Assembly (NCBI GenBank): GCA_963997635.1
Contig: CAXEND010000002.1
Span: 62,001-126,000 of the forward strand
Length of the DNA stretch: 64,000 bases
From: GCA-2728135 sp002728135
GTDB lineage: Bacteria; Pseudomonadota; Alphaproteobacteria; UBA828
Direction of reading: 5' to 3'
Position numbers and translations under genes: made by a program. Shown piece by piece: positions 1-9,291 of the stretch. The notes below the pieces were generated by a model. The model worked only from the letters and a program-made list of their open reading frames with translations, made no database searches and was not told the origin of the DNA. Within the stretch, counting starts at the first letter, position 1. Every line of letters starts with the position of its first letter.

Positions 1-1
1 A

Positions 2-892
2 GGCCTAACTGACTTAGATAAACTTTTAGGAGGATTTCATCCTTCTGACCTTGTAATAATTGCTGGTAGACCTGGGATGGGTAAAACAGCACTGGCAACA
101 AATTTAGGTTATAATGCAGCAAAAAGTTTTAAAGAAGAGCCAAACAAAAATGATATTAATAAAGTTGTCAATGGTGCCCGTGTCGGTTTTTTTAGTTTGG
201 AAATGTCAGCAGAACAACTAGCGACTCGTATACTTGCTGAAAAAACAGGAGTGTCTTCAGAAAAATTAAGACGGGGCGAGGTAAGTAATGATGATTTTGG
301 AAAAATCGTGCAAGCCAGTCAAGAAATTGAGGCTCTACCGTTTTATATTGATGACACACCTGAATTAACTGTTCCCAGTCTAAGGGCTAGATCTAGAAGG
401 CTAAAAAGGCAGAATGGGCTTGATCTAATCATAGTAGACTATCTCCAACTAATGAGGCCAACTTCAAGTAGACGTTTAAATAACAGAGTGCAAGAAGTTA
501 CAGAAATAACAATGGGTCTCAAAGCACTGGCTAAAGAGTTGAACGTTCCGGTTGTTGCACTTTCTCAATTGTCCCGAGCAGTTGAACAGAGAGAAGATAA
601 AAGACCACAACTTTCTGATCTTCGAGAGTCAGGCTCTATAGAACAAGATGCTGATGTTGTTATGTTTGTATATCGAGAACAATATTACCTAGCTCGGCAG
701 CAACCTACCGAAGGCACTATAGAACACCAAGAGTGGCAAGAACAAATGGCTCGTGTTCACAACGTAGCAGAGACCATAGTCGCCAAACAAAGACACGGTC
801 CGACTGGAAAAGTTTCTCTATATTTCAATGAATTCTTGACACAATTTGCAGATCTAGACACACAGCACGATGCATCCACACAACATAATTAA
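2..892 (+). CDS. dnaB: replicative DNA helicase DnaB, C-terminal part (5' end outside window)
   Basis: Ring helicase that unwinds DNA ahead of the replication fork. The reading frame is open from base 2, so the gene starts upstream of the window; the first in-frame ATG (77) lies inside the Walker A motif and is not the start. Visible are the GLTDLD segment that opens the RecA-like core, Walker A GRPGMGKT (bases 68-91), the FSLEMSAEQLATR motif, Walker B LIIVDYLQLM, the ALSQLSRAVE sensor and the arginine-finger region KQRHGPTGKV near the C terminus. The C terminus looks complete. Only the ATPase domain and part of the linker can be judged here. alr follows 19 bases downstream on the same strand, a common alphaproteobacterial pairing. 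Confidence 0.96.
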   Translation, partial: GLTDLDKLLGGFHPSDLVIIAGRPGMGKTALATNLGYNAAKSFKEEPNKNDINKVVNGARVGFFSLEMSAEQLATRILAEKTGVSSEKLRRGEVSNDDFGKIVQASQEIEALPFYIDDTPELTVPSLRARSRRLKRQNGLDLIIVDYLQLMRPTSSRRLNNRVQEVTEITMGLKALAKELNVPVVALSQLSRAVEQREDKRPQLSDLRESGSIEQDADVVMFVYREQYYLARQQPTEGTIEHQEWQEQMARVHNVAETIVAKQRHGPTGKVSLYFNEFLTQFADLDTQHDASTQHN

Positions 893-911
893 TTTTCAGT
901 AGAGTAGCCCG

Positions 912-2045
912 ATGCCCCAAACAGAGGGGATACAAAACACAACCTTGTTTATAGACTCAGTGTCTATAAAAGATAATTGGCAAACTTTGAATTTAAAAAG
1001 TATGCCAGCTGCTACTGCTGCGGTTGTAAAGTCTGACGCATATGGTCTTGGTGCAAATAAAATTATTCCTCTATTAATTACAGTTGGTTGTAATACATTT
1101 TTTGTGGCAACAATAGAGGAGGCTCTTAATGCAAGATACTTAACTAAACAAGCAGAAGTTTATGTGCTTTTCGGGAATAATACATTAGAAGAAGCAGAAG
1201 TATGTCTGGAGAATAATATAACACCCGTCCTAAACCACTTAGGGCAGATCGAAATCTGGCGTAAAGCCTTAAAAATAAACAATGAAGCACGATTAGAAAC
1301 CAAAAAATCAAAGGCTTGGCTTCATTTTGATACTGGGATGACAAGACTAGGTATACCAAAACAGGAATTAGAAAAAATTAGGAATAATCCAACAATTGTT
1401 AATAACCTAAATATTTCTGGTATAATGAGTCACCTTGCTTGTTCTGACATTGTTAACCACTCGACAAATTATGAACAGCTAACTCACTTTAATCACTTAA
1501 GATTATGGATGAATACACAATTTGATACTTATTTAAATTGGAGCTTAGCCAATTCTTCTGGAATATTTCTTGGTAAAGAGTATCACTTCGATATTACTAG
1601 ACCTGGAGCATCAATATACGGTATTAATCCACAGCTAGATCAAAAAAATATAATGAAAGATGTTGTTCGTTTACAAGCAAAAATACTCCAAGTACAACGC
1701 GTTGACACTAATCAGACCGTTGGTTATGGTGGAACCTACACGGTTAAAAAACCCGGAAGAATTGCCACTATAGGATTAGGTTACGCTGACGGGTATTTTA
1801 GGGCAGCCAGTGGTTCTGCCCAAGTCTATATTAGAGATTTTCGTATACCAGTTGTTGGCCGTATTTCGATGGATTTAATCACATTAGACATAACAGATGT
1901 TCCAGAGAAAGACTCTCATGTAGGGTCAATTGTTGATGTTATTGGCCCTAATTATTCTGTCGACAAGTTAGCCCAAGACTCGGGAACAATCGGATACGAG
2001 ATCCTTACCTCCCTAGGTAAACGTTATAAACGTATTTGGCTCTAA
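912..2045 (+). CDS. alr: alanine racemase
   Basis: PLP enzyme that interconverts L- and D-alanine, supplying D-Ala for peptidoglycan in the cytoplasm. The PLP lysine lies in AVVKSDAYGLG (Lys40), and the second catalytic base, a tyrosine, is in VGYGGTY (Tyr272). RPGASIYG and GYADGYFR are further family motifs. The length, 377 residues, is normal for Alr. ATG at 912 gives the expected short N terminus before the barrel. The gene sits between dnaB and mlaE, and the next start follows the stop at once, so the three may be co-transcribed. Confidence 0.95.
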   Translation: MPQTEGIQNTTLFIDSVSIKDNWQTLNLKSMPAATAAVVKSDAYGLGANKIIPLLITVGCNTFFVATIEEALNARYLTKQAEVYVLFGNNTLEEAEVCLENNITPVLNHLGQIEIWRKALKINNEARLETKKSKAWLHFDTGMTRLGIPKQELEKIRNNPTIVNNLNISGIMSHLACSDIVNHSTNYEQLTHFNHLRLWMNTQFDTYLNWSLANSSGIFLGKEYHFDITRPGASIYGINPQLDQKNIMKDVVRLQAKILQVQRVDTNQTVGYGGTYTVKKPGRIATIGLGYADGYFRAASGSAQVYIRDFRIPVVGRISMDLITLDITDVPEKDSHVGSIVDVIGPNYSVDKLAQDSGTIGYEILTSLGKRYKRIWL

Positions 2046-2049
2046 ATTG

Positions 2050-2835
2050 ATGAATATTTATAATAATCCAGCTGCAACTCTTGGTCGTGGGTTTTTTAAT
2101 TTATTGGAAACAATAGGTCGTATTTCAATTTTTACTGCAATAAGTATATCTCATTGTTTCCGCCCACGTTTTTACCCCATGCTAATTGTCAGACAGATGG
2201 CAGAGGTTGGATATTATTCTCTTCCTGTTGTAGGCCTCACAGGTATTTTCGCAGGTATGGTTCTAGCATTACAGAGTTATACAGGTTTTTCTAGATTTGC
2301 TGCTGAAAGTGCAATACCTGCTGTTGTGGTTCTTTCTATAACTAGAGAATTAGGTCCAGTACTTGCTGGACTAATGGTAGCAGGCAGAGTTGGTGCAGCC
2401 ATGGCAGCAGAAATAGGAACAATGAGAGTAACAGAGCAAATAGACGCCCTTACAACTTTGTCAACAAACCCCTTCAAATACCTTATAGCCCCCAGATTAA
2501 TAGCTGGTACAATTACTCTTCCGTTACTTGTAATTGTTGCGGATATAATAGGTGTATTAGGGGGGTATTTAGTTAGCGTATACAAACTTGGATTTAACTC
2601 TGATGCATACATAACAAATACTTTTGAATTCCTACAAACTATGGATGTAGTATCCGGCCTAGTGAAGGCAGCTGTCTTTGGCTTTCTTATCACCCTTATG
2701 GGCTGCTATCATGGTTATCATAGTCGTGGAGGTGCTCAGGGTGTTGGTTCAGCTACGACAAATGCTGTAGTTTCTGGAGCAATACTTGTTTTAATCTTCA
2801 ACTATATTATTACGGAAGCATTTTTCTCCCAATGA
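2050..2835 (+). CDS. mlaE: MlaE-family ABC transporter permease
   Basis: Inner-membrane permease of the MlaE family, which moves phospholipid or related lipid between the inner and outer membranes. Seen: about five hydrophobic segments, the GLTGIFAGMVLALQ segment and the long conserved stretch with ELGPVLAGLMVAGRVGA and AAEIGTMRVTEQIDAL, the family hallmark. Length is about 261 residues, as usual. I chose ATG at 2050; a TTG one codon upstream (2047) is an alternative. The stop overlaps the start of the ATPase gene by four bases (ATGA), so the two are translationally coupled. No MlaD substrate-binding gene is beside it in this window. Confidence 0.93.
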   Translation: MNIYNNPAATLGRGFFNLLETIGRISIFTAISISHCFRPRFYPMLIVRQMAEVGYYSLPVVGLTGIFAGMVLALQSYTGFSRFAAESAIPAVVVLSITRELGPVLAGLMVAGRVGAAMAAEIGTMRVTEQIDALTTLSTNPFKYLIAPRLIAGTITLPLLVIVADIIGVLGGYLVSVYKLGFNSDAYITNTFEFLQTMDVVSGLVKAAVFGFLITLMGCYHGYHSRGGAQGVGSATTNAVVSGAILVLIFNYIITEAFFSQ

Positions 2836-3626
2836 CAAAAAGCTCTGAGAAAAATAACTCGATTAAGCTCTCGATAAAAGGTCTATCTAAGACCTTTGGT
2901 AATAAAATAGTTCTTAATGATTTAAACTTAGACGTCAATAAAGGTGAGTCACTAGTCGTCATAGGTGGATCTGGAACAGGAAAATCAGTAATGCTCAAAT
3001 GTATTCTCGGTTTGATGAAACCAGAATCAGGTTCAGTACATGTTGAAGGGCAAGAAATAACTAGTATGAAATTTAGAGATCGTGAAAAATTAATACAAAA
3101 ATTTGGAATGTTATTCCAAGGTGCGGCTCTTTTTGACAGCATTCCTGTCTGGGAAAACGTGGCATTTGGATTAATTCAAGGTAAAAAAGTTGGCAAAAAA
3201 GAAGCCCGTGAAATAGCATACGAAAAACTATCTTCCGTAGGATTGAGTTCTGATGTTGGTAATCTTTATCACTCTGAACTATCTGGAGGCATGCAAAAAA
3301 GGGTGGCCCTTGCTCGAGCGATTGCTACAGAACCAGAGATAATTTTTTTTGATGAGCCCACAACTGGTCTTGATCCTATAATGGCTGATGTAATTAATGA
3401 CTTAATAATAAAAATATCAAAGGAAACGGGGACCACAACGCTTAGTATTACTCACGACATGGCTAGTGCTCGAAAAATTGCTGATAGAATTGCAATGATA
3501 TATAAAGGAAAAATAATTTGGGACGGATCAGTTGATAACCTCGAAACTAGTAATAATGAATATGTAGATCAATTTGTTAATGGCCGAGCCGAAGGCCCAA
3601 TTAAAACTTTAACTACAAATACTTAA
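2832..3626 (+). CDS. mlaF: MlaF-family ABC transporter ATP-binding protein
   Basis: ATPase partner of the MlaE permease. Walker A GGSGTGKS is at residues 45-52. The Q-loop is in FGMLFQGAALFDS, the signature is LSGGMQKR, Walker B is IIFFDEPTTGLD and the switch histidine is in SITHDM. The GMLFQGAALFDS segment, followed by an ENVAF motif, is characteristic of the MlaF branch rather than of amino-acid importers. Length is 264 residues. It overlaps the permease gene by four bases. Substrate specificity (phospholipid) is inferred from the family. Confidence 0.93.
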   Translation: MTKSSEKNNSIKLSIKGLSKTFGNKIVLNDLNLDVNKGESLVVIGGSGTGKSVMLKCILGLMKPESGSVHVEGQEITSMKFRDREKLIQKFGMLFQGAALFDSIPVWENVAFGLIQGKKVGKKEAREIAYEKLSSVGLSSDVGNLYHSELSGGMQKRVALARAIATEPEIIFFDEPTTGLDPIMADVINDLIIKISKETGTTTLSITHDMASARKIADRIAMIYKGKIIWDGSVDNLETSNNEYVDQFVNGRAEGPIKTLTTNT

Positions 3627-3673
3627 CCCTATTTATCCTGAAATTGGAGGGTTAACCAGTTTGGAGTATAGCC

Positions 3674-5065
3674 TTGGCAAAAAATAAACAGAACTTTGTA
3701 TGTCAATCTTGTGGAAGTTCCTATCATCAATGGACTGGCCGATGTGATTCATGTGATGGTTGGAATACATTGGTTGAAGAAATTATTTCTGAAAAACCTC
3801 CCAAAGGGCTTGGTGAACGTGAAGGGAAAAAAATTGAAATCTCCGATTTAAGAATCACATCGGATAAGCAGGAAAGGTTTTTCACAGAGATTCAGGAACT
3901 CGATAGAGTATTCGGAGGTGGACTGGTGCCTGGCTCTGCAATTTTAGTTGCTGGTGATCCTGGCATTGGAAAATCTACACTATTACTTCAAGCAATAGCG
4001 GCAGTCTCAAAATTTAATAAATCTGTAATTTACGTTTCAGGGGAGGAAGGGAAGGAACAAATTCGTCTGAGAGCTAAAAGACTAAATCTTGATGAATCCT
4101 CGGTAAAACTAGCGACAGCTACTGATGTAAGAAATATACTTTCTAGCCTTAAAGCAAATCCAACTGAAGTAGTAGTAATTGATTCAATACAAACGATGTA
4201 TTTGGATACCCTTGATGCAAGTCCAGGTAGTGTTAGCCAAGTAAGAGCAGCTGCACAAGAGTTTATTAGATATGGGAAAGAATCTGGTACTGTAATTTTA
4301 CTCGTTGGGCACGTTACTAAAGACGGGCAAATTGCCGGGCCAAGAATATTGGAACATATGGTTGACACAGTTCTTTACTTTGAGGGAGATCGAGGTCACC
4401 AGTTTAGAATTGTTAGATCAATCAAGAATCGTTTTGGTCCAGCAGACGAGATTGGTGTTTTTGAGATGACGAGCCAAGGATTAACCGAAGTAAAAAACCC
4501 ATCTTCAGTGTTTCTGAATGGATTGAAAGCTCCTCCTTATGGAACTGTAGTTTTTGCAGGAATAGAAGGCACTAGGCCAGTATTAATGGAAATACAAGCA
4601 CTTGTTTCACCAGGGGGGGCCGGGAATCCAAGAAGAGCTGTACTAGGTTGGGACTCTAATCGTCTTTCAATGATACTTGCTGTTTTAGAGCGTAATACTG
4701 GTCATTCCTTCTTAACAAATGATATTTACCTGAATGTTGTTGGAGGCTTAAAGATCAAAGAACCCGCCGCAGATTTAGCAATAGCAGCTGCAATTATGTC
4801 ATCAATAAATAGTGTGCCACTTAATCCAGAAACTGTAGTTTTTGGTGAGATAGGTCTTTCTGGGGAGATTAGACCTATAGCCCAAAGCTCCACCCGCTTA
4901 AAAGAAGCCAAAAAGCTTGGGTTTATAAATGCAATCGTTCCATCTAGAACAACTGATAAAAAACTAACTGGAATATCTGGTGTAAAGATTAAATCTATTA
5001 ATCAAATTACCGAACTTCCATCCCTTTTCAAGATACAAACTACGAAACAGGAGATGCATGACTGA
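3674..5065 (+). CDS. radA: DNA repair protein RadA
   Basis: RecA-related helicase that processes recombination intermediates. Domains in order: an N-terminal C4 zinc finger (Cys10, Cys13, Cys24, Cys27); a RecA-like core with Walker A GDPGIGKST, Walker B VVVIDSIQTM and the RadA-specific KNRFG motif; and a C-terminal Lon-protease-like domain without the protease function (GEIGLSGEIRPI region). Length is 463 residues. The start is TTG at 3674, because MAKNKQNFVC places the zinc finger where the family has it and no in-frame ATG lies closer. The last eight bases overlap cvpA. Confidence 0.96.
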   Translation: MAKNKQNFVCQSCGSSYHQWTGRCDSCDGWNTLVEEIISEKPPKGLGEREGKKIEISDLRITSDKQERFFTEIQELDRVFGGGLVPGSAILVAGDPGIGKSTLLLQAIAAVSKFNKSVIYVSGEEGKEQIRLRAKRLNLDESSVKLATATDVRNILSSLKANPTEVVVIDSIQTMYLDTLDASPGSVSQVRAAAQEFIRYGKESGTVILLVGHVTKDGQIAGPRILEHMVDTVLYFEGDRGHQFRIVRSIKNRFGPADEIGVFEMTSQGLTEVKNPSSVFLNGLKAPPYGTVVFAGIEGTRPVLMEIQALVSPGGAGNPRRAVLGWDSNRLSMILAVLERNTGHSFLTNDIYLNVVGGLKIKEPAADLAIAAAIMSSINSVPLNPETVVFGEIGLSGEIRPIAQSSTRLKEAKKLGFINAIVPSRTTDKKLTGISGVKIKSINQITELPSLFKIQTTKQEMHD

Positions 5066-5684
5066 ACTACCCATCAATTTGATTGATATTGGCGTTGCAA
5101 TCATTCTTTTGATTTCAGGACTGCTAGCTTTTTCGCGAGGAGTTGTTCGTGAAACTCTTGGTATAGGCTCTTGGATTGGTGCAACTATAGCAACCGTTTA
5201 TGGTTTTCATTATTTACGTCCAATAGCCCGTGATTTAATCGATAGTCAACTAATTGCAGATGCATCTGCAGGAGCTGCTATTTTTGTTATATCCTTAGTC
5301 GTATTCACAATTTTAACTCAACTTATAGCAGGACGAATACAAAAGAGTAGACTTGGAGCTTTGGATCGAATGCTTGGAATTGTGTTTGGTTTATTTCGAG
5401 GTGCACTGTTAGTATGTCTTGCCCAAATGATGTTTGTTTGGGCTGTAGCAGAAGAAGATAAACCTTCATGGGTCGACCAAGCGATCACAATGCCGTATAT
5501 CATACACGGTGCAGATTTGATTCGTTCAATAGTTCCGCATAAAACTTTGCATGAAGCCCAAAAACGAGTTAAAGCAACAGGAGATGGAATCAGGAAGGCA
5601 AAAGAAGCAGATAAAAACAGAAGAGATGCTGAAGAAAAATTTGAAAAAGCAACAGAGGAACTGAAACCTAATAATGAAGAATGA
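5058..5684 (+). CDS. cvpA: CvpA family membrane protein
   Basis: CvpA (colicin V production) family inner-membrane protein, widely found next to purF, as here. The N-terminal 130 residues hold about four hydrophobic segments (roughly 5-25, 30-50, 65-90 and 105-125), with the conserved SRGVVRETLGIGSWIGA loop and LGALDRMLGIVFGLFRG. The C-terminal 60 residues are charged and lysine/glutamate-rich (KKAKEADKNRRD region), probably a cytoplasmic helix. The molecular role is not settled; involvement in envelope homeostasis is reported for the family. It overlaps radA by eight bases and precedes purF by 57. Confidence 0.88.
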   Translation: MTELPINLIDIGVAIILLISGLLAFSRGVVRETLGIGSWIGATIATVYGFHYLRPIARDLIDSQLIADASAGAAIFVISLVVFTILTQLIAGRIQKSRLGALDRMLGIVFGLFRGALLVCLAQMMFVWAVAEEDKPSWVDQAITMPYIIHGADLIRSIVPHKTLHEAQKRVKATGDGIRKAKEADKNRRDAEEKFEKATEELKPNNEE

Positions 5685-5741
5685 TTCAAAAAATACTTTC
5701 ATCTCCTCCATTAATCTATTTTCTATTATCGGGTAATTACA

Positions 5742-7193
5742 ATGTCCAGTGATCATTTACAAAAGGATAAGTTTCACGAAGAATGTGGTGTTTTCGGGGT
5801 TTTCGGGCACCCTGAAGCAGCAGCACATACTGCACTTGGTTTACATGCCCTCCAACATCGAGGGCAAGAGTCATGTGGCATAGTAACCAGTGATAGCGAA
5901 ATGTTTCACAGTCATCGTGCCACCGGTAAAGTTGGAGATAATTTCAGTGATGCTAGTGTAATTAAAAAATTACCTGGTTACTCAGCAATTGGGCACAATA
6001 GGTATTCTACTACTGGTCCGAATGAGGAGAGAAACATTCAACCAATGTTTGCTGATTATGCCTTTGGAGGTTTTGCTTTAGCTCACAATGGTAATCTTAC
6101 GAACGCTGTTCAACTTAGATGTGACCTAATGGACAAAGGTAGTATATTCAATTCAACTTCTGATACAGAAACGTTAATTCATCTTGTAGCTCTTAGCCCT
6201 CAAATCAACGTTATCGATAAACTGGTAGATGCTACTAGTAAAGTTGTTGGAGCTTATTCTTTAGTAGCATTAACAAGTGATATGCTTATAGGAATGCGTG
6301 ATCCGTTTGGAATAAGACCTCTTGTTTTAGGTCAACTTGATGATGCATGGCTTTTAGCTTCCGAGTCAGTTGCTTTTGACATAATTGGTGCAAATTTAAT
6401 TAGAGAGATTAAGCCTGGCGAAATGATTGTTATTACAGAAAATGGGCTGAAAAGTTACCATCCATTCACAGTACAAAAACAAAGATTTTGTATTTTTGAA
6501 TATGTTTATTTTTCTAGACCTGATAGTGAGGTAGAAGGATCGAGTGTATACAATGTGAGAAAGCGCATTGGGCAAGAGCTTGCTCAAGAATCACCCGTAG
6601 ACGCAGACGTTGTTGTTCCAGTCCCAGATTCAGGGGTTCCTGCAGCTATTGGGTATGCAGAAGCAGCAAGCATTCCCTTTGAGCTTGGTATAATAAGAAA
6701 CCACTATGTTGGCCGCACATTTATTGAGCCTTCAGATCAAATTCGTCACTTGGGAGTTAAACTTAAACATAATGCAAATTCTGGCACCCTTAAGGGAAAA
6801 AAAGTAGTATTAGTTGATGATAGTATTGTTAGAGGAACAACTTCTACCAAGATTGTAGAGATGGTTAGAAATGCTGGAGCTGCTGAAGTACATATGCGTA
6901 TAGCTAGTCCACCAACAACTCACTCTTGCTTTTATGGTGTTGATACTCCCGAAAGAAAGCAACTTTTTGCTGCTCAACATAATTCTCTAGAAATGGCAAA
7001 AATAATTGGAGTTGATTCTTTATCATATATTTCTATTGATGGACTCTACAGGGCTTGTGGAGAAAACAACCGAAATAATTCTTTCCCTCAATTCTGTGAT
7101 GCATGCTTTACAGGTGAATATCCAATTGCTCTAAGTGATCATGACGAAGGCCACACTCCAGCACAACTATCATTACTTACAGAAAGTCGCTAG
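5742..7193 (+). CDS. purF: amidophosphoribosyltransferase
   Basis: First committed step of purine synthesis: PRPP plus glutamine gives 5-phosphoribosylamine. The N-terminal nucleophile is Cys15 in EECGVFGVFG after a 14-residue propeptide, so this is the Bacillus-type enzyme matured by self-cleavage. The glutaminase domain shows LQHRGQESCGI and GHNRYSTTG. The phosphoribosyltransferase domain shows VVLVDDSIVRGTTS. Cysteines in RFCIFEY, THSCFYG and PQFCDACFTGEYP fit the [4Fe-4S] cluster of this branch. Length is 483 residues. The later guaA and guaB genes (23-26.7 kb) belong to the same purine route. Confidence 0.97.
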   Translation: MSSDHLQKDKFHEECGVFGVFGHPEAAAHTALGLHALQHRGQESCGIVTSDSEMFHSHRATGKVGDNFSDASVIKKLPGYSAIGHNRYSTTGPNEERNIQPMFADYAFGGFALAHNGNLTNAVQLRCDLMDKGSIFNSTSDTETLIHLVALSPQINVIDKLVDATSKVVGAYSLVALTSDMLIGMRDPFGIRPLVLGQLDDAWLLASESVAFDIIGANLIREIKPGEMIVITENGLKSYHPFTVQKQRFCIFEYVYFSRPDSEVEGSSVYNVRKRIGQELAQESPVDADVVVPVPDSGVPAAIGYAEAASIPFELGIIRNHYVGRTFIEPSDQIRHLGVKLKHNANSGTLKGKKVVLVDDSIVRGTTSTKIVEMVRNAGAAEVHMRIASPPTTHSCFYGVDTPERKQLFAAQHNSLEMAKIIGVDSLSYISIDGLYRACGENNRNNSFPQFCDACFTGEYPIALSDHDEGHTPAQLSLLTESR

Positions 7194-7196
7194 TTT

Positions 7197-7913
7197 ATGA
7201 CTAAAAAGCTGGATGGACGCATAGCTCTGATCACCGGAGCCTCGCGAGGAATAGGTGCAGCAGTTGCAAAACGTTTTGCTAAAGAAGGAGCACACCTAGT
7301 TTTAACTGCTCGCTCTACAAATGCTCTAGAAGAGTTAGACGACTATATTAGGTCTAGGGGTGGGAAACGACCAACTCTTGTCCCATTTGATTTAAATGAT
7401 GGTGATCAAATCGACCTTCTTGGGTCAGCATTACATGAGAGATTCAAAAAACTTGATGTTTTAGTTTCTAACGCAGGAATTTTAGGTGGTCTTCGTCCAT
7501 TAGGACATTATTCTCCCAAAATGTGGGATGAGACAATTAACGTTAATCTTACTTCAAATTGGCGTTTAATTAGAAGCCTTGATCCTTTACTTCGTGCTTC
7601 AAATTCTGGAAGAGCTTTGTTTGTAACTTCTGGCATAACGAAAGCTAACGGAAGACCATATTGGGGGCCATATGCCGCAAGTAAATCTGCCCTTGAGACC
7701 TTGATTAGAACTTGGGCTTCAGAGCTTGAACGCACTAAAGTCAAAGTCAACCTGATTGACCCCGGACCTGTAGCAACAAAAATGCGAGCAGAAGCATTTC
7801 CTGGCGAAGATCAGAAAAAAATTAACCAGCCAGATGATATCGTTAATACATTTGTTGAATTAAGTACAACTGAAAATGATATTCATGGGCAGAGAGTTGA
7901 AATATCAGTCTGA
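7197..7913 (+). CDS. SDR family NAD(P)-dependent oxidoreductase
   Basis: Classical short-chain dehydrogenase, 238 residues. The nucleotide-binding motif TGASRGIGAAVAKRF is at the N terminus, NAG is in VLVSNAGILGG, and the active site is a Ser (LFVTSGI) with YxxxK in YAASKS. The C terminus ends soon after the catalytic core (HGQRVEISV). It begins three bases after the purF stop and is probably co-transcribed. The substrate cannot be read from sequence. It meets der tail to tail with two bases between them. Confidence 0.88.
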   Translation: MTKKLDGRIALITGASRGIGAAVAKRFAKEGAHLVLTARSTNALEELDDYIRSRGGKRPTLVPFDLNDGDQIDLLGSALHERFKKLDVLVSNAGILGGLRPLGHYSPKMWDETINVNLTSNWRLIRSLDPLLRASNSGRALFVTSGITKANGRPYWGPYAASKSALETLIRTWASELERTKVKVNLIDPGPVATKMRAEAFPGEDQKKINQPDDIVNTFVELSTTENDIHGQRVEISV

Positions 7914-7915
7914 CC

Positions 7916-9271
7916 TCATTTAACATAGGGGTTTTTCCCTTTTTTTAAATTAATGCGTATGGGAACCCCAAGAAGATTGAACTCATCTCTCAAACTATTT
8001 ACTAGATAACGTAAGTAACTTTCAGGTAATTCTGTAGGGAGATTGCAAAATATAGTAAAAGTTGGTGGTCTGGACTTAACCTGAGTTATATATCTCATTT
8101 TTATTCTACGGCCTGCCGAAAGTGGCGGAGGATGATGTTCTAATGTCATTGCTAGCCATTGATTTAATTCTGCTGTTTTGATTCTTTGATTCCAACACCT
8201 ATGTGCATCCAATACAGCCGGCATTAATAACTCAATACCATTTCCACTAAGAGCTGAAAGGGGAATGATAGAAATACCTTTTGCTTGAGAAAGAGTTCTA
8301 GAAATCAAATTATTATAACCTAATAGTTGATTCTTAGAATTTTTAACGCAATCCCATTTATTTAACACTATAAGTGGGGCACGACCCTCGCTTATTGCAA
8401 GCGAAGCAATAGAAAAATCTTGTTTTGATGGCTCTACAGATCCATCAAACATAATAATTACTACCTCAGACTTGCCCAGAGATCGCCTGGCATCAGCAGC
8501 AGACAACTTTTCTATTCCATCAACTACTTTTGCACGGCGACGAAGACCTGCAGTATCAACAAGCTGAATTATCCTTCCCATATAATCCCACTCTACTGAT
8601 ACTGAGTCTCTTGTAAGGCCAGATTCTGGGCCCGTAATAGATCTTTCCTCCCCTAGAATTCTATTTAGAAGTGTTGATTTACCTACGTTTGGACGACCAA
8701 CAATTGATATTTTCAGTGATGGTAATGATTTTTTCTTTTTATCCAACTTTGAACTATCTACATCACAATCAAAGTTTTCCCTAAAGCAAGATGATAATAC
8801 ATCGTGTAAATCACTAAGCCCTTCAGCGTGTTCCGCAGAAATTGGTATTGGGCATCCAAATCCTAAACCCCAAGCATCTGGTATAGATAAATCCCCAGAT
8901 GTCCCCTCACACTTTGTTAAAACTAGAATAGTTTTTTTACCACTTTCATGCATCATTTTTGCTATATGCTGGTCGAAAGGGGTTACGCCCAATCGTCCAT
9001 CAACTAACATCAAAATAATGTCAGCCGTATGAATGGCAGTTTTTGTTTGATCCATGATTCTTGATGCAAAACTCTCACTATTTGAATCGTCCAATCCAGC
9101 GGTATCGATTATACGAAAATTTAGATTACCAAGCCGTGCATCACCTTCCCTTCTATCACGTGTTACACCCGGTATGTCTTTTATAATAGCCGCCCGTCGT
9201 TGGACTAGACGGTTGAATAGTGTTGATTTACCTACGTTAGGTCTACCTATTAAAGCTACTGTGATTGACAT
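7916..9271 (-). CDS. der: ribosome biogenesis GTPase Der (EngA)
   Basis: Tandem-GTPase assembly factor for the 50S ribosomal subunit. Two G domains are visible: the first P-loop GRPNVGKST near residue 9, the second near 192-200, followed by a KH-like C-terminal domain with RRIKMRYITQ and the RPPTFTIFCN segment. The second G4 motif is NKWD, as expected. In the first domain the G4 position reads TKCE (residues 119-122), departing from NKxD; the Asp-to-Glu change is familiar in alphaproteobacteria as far as I recall, the Asn-to-Thr change less so. Length is 451 residues. bamB lies upstream on the same strand. Confidence 0.96.
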   Translation of the reverse strand: MSITVALIGRPNVGKSTLFNRLVQRRAAIIKDIPGVTRDRREGDARLGNLNFRIIDTAGLDDSNSESFASRIMDQTKTAIHTADIILMLVDGRLGVTPFDQHIAKMMHESGKKTILVLTKCEGTSGDLSIPDAWGLGFGCPIPISAEHAEGLSDLHDVLSSCFRENFDCDVDSSKLDKKKKSLPSLKISIVGRPNVGKSTLLNRILGEERSITGPESGLTRDSVSVEWDYMGRIIQLVDTAGLRRRAKVVDGIEKLSAADARRSLGKSEVVIIMFDGSVEPSKQDFSIASLAISEGRAPLIVLNKWDCVKNSKNQLLGYNNLISRTLSQAKGISIIPLSALSGNGIELLMPAVLDAHRCWNQRIKTAELNQWLAMTLEHHPPPLSAGRRIKMRYITQVKSRPPTFTIFCNLPTELPESYLRYLVNSLRDEFNLLGVPIRINLKKGKNPYVK

Positions 9272-9291
9272 TGGTGAGCCCCAAAGCAGTA

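Noticed and set aside
2277..2693. 138-codon minus-strand open frame
   Set aside because: It lies wholly inside mlaE, which has clear family motifs. The reverse frame shows no recognisable domain.
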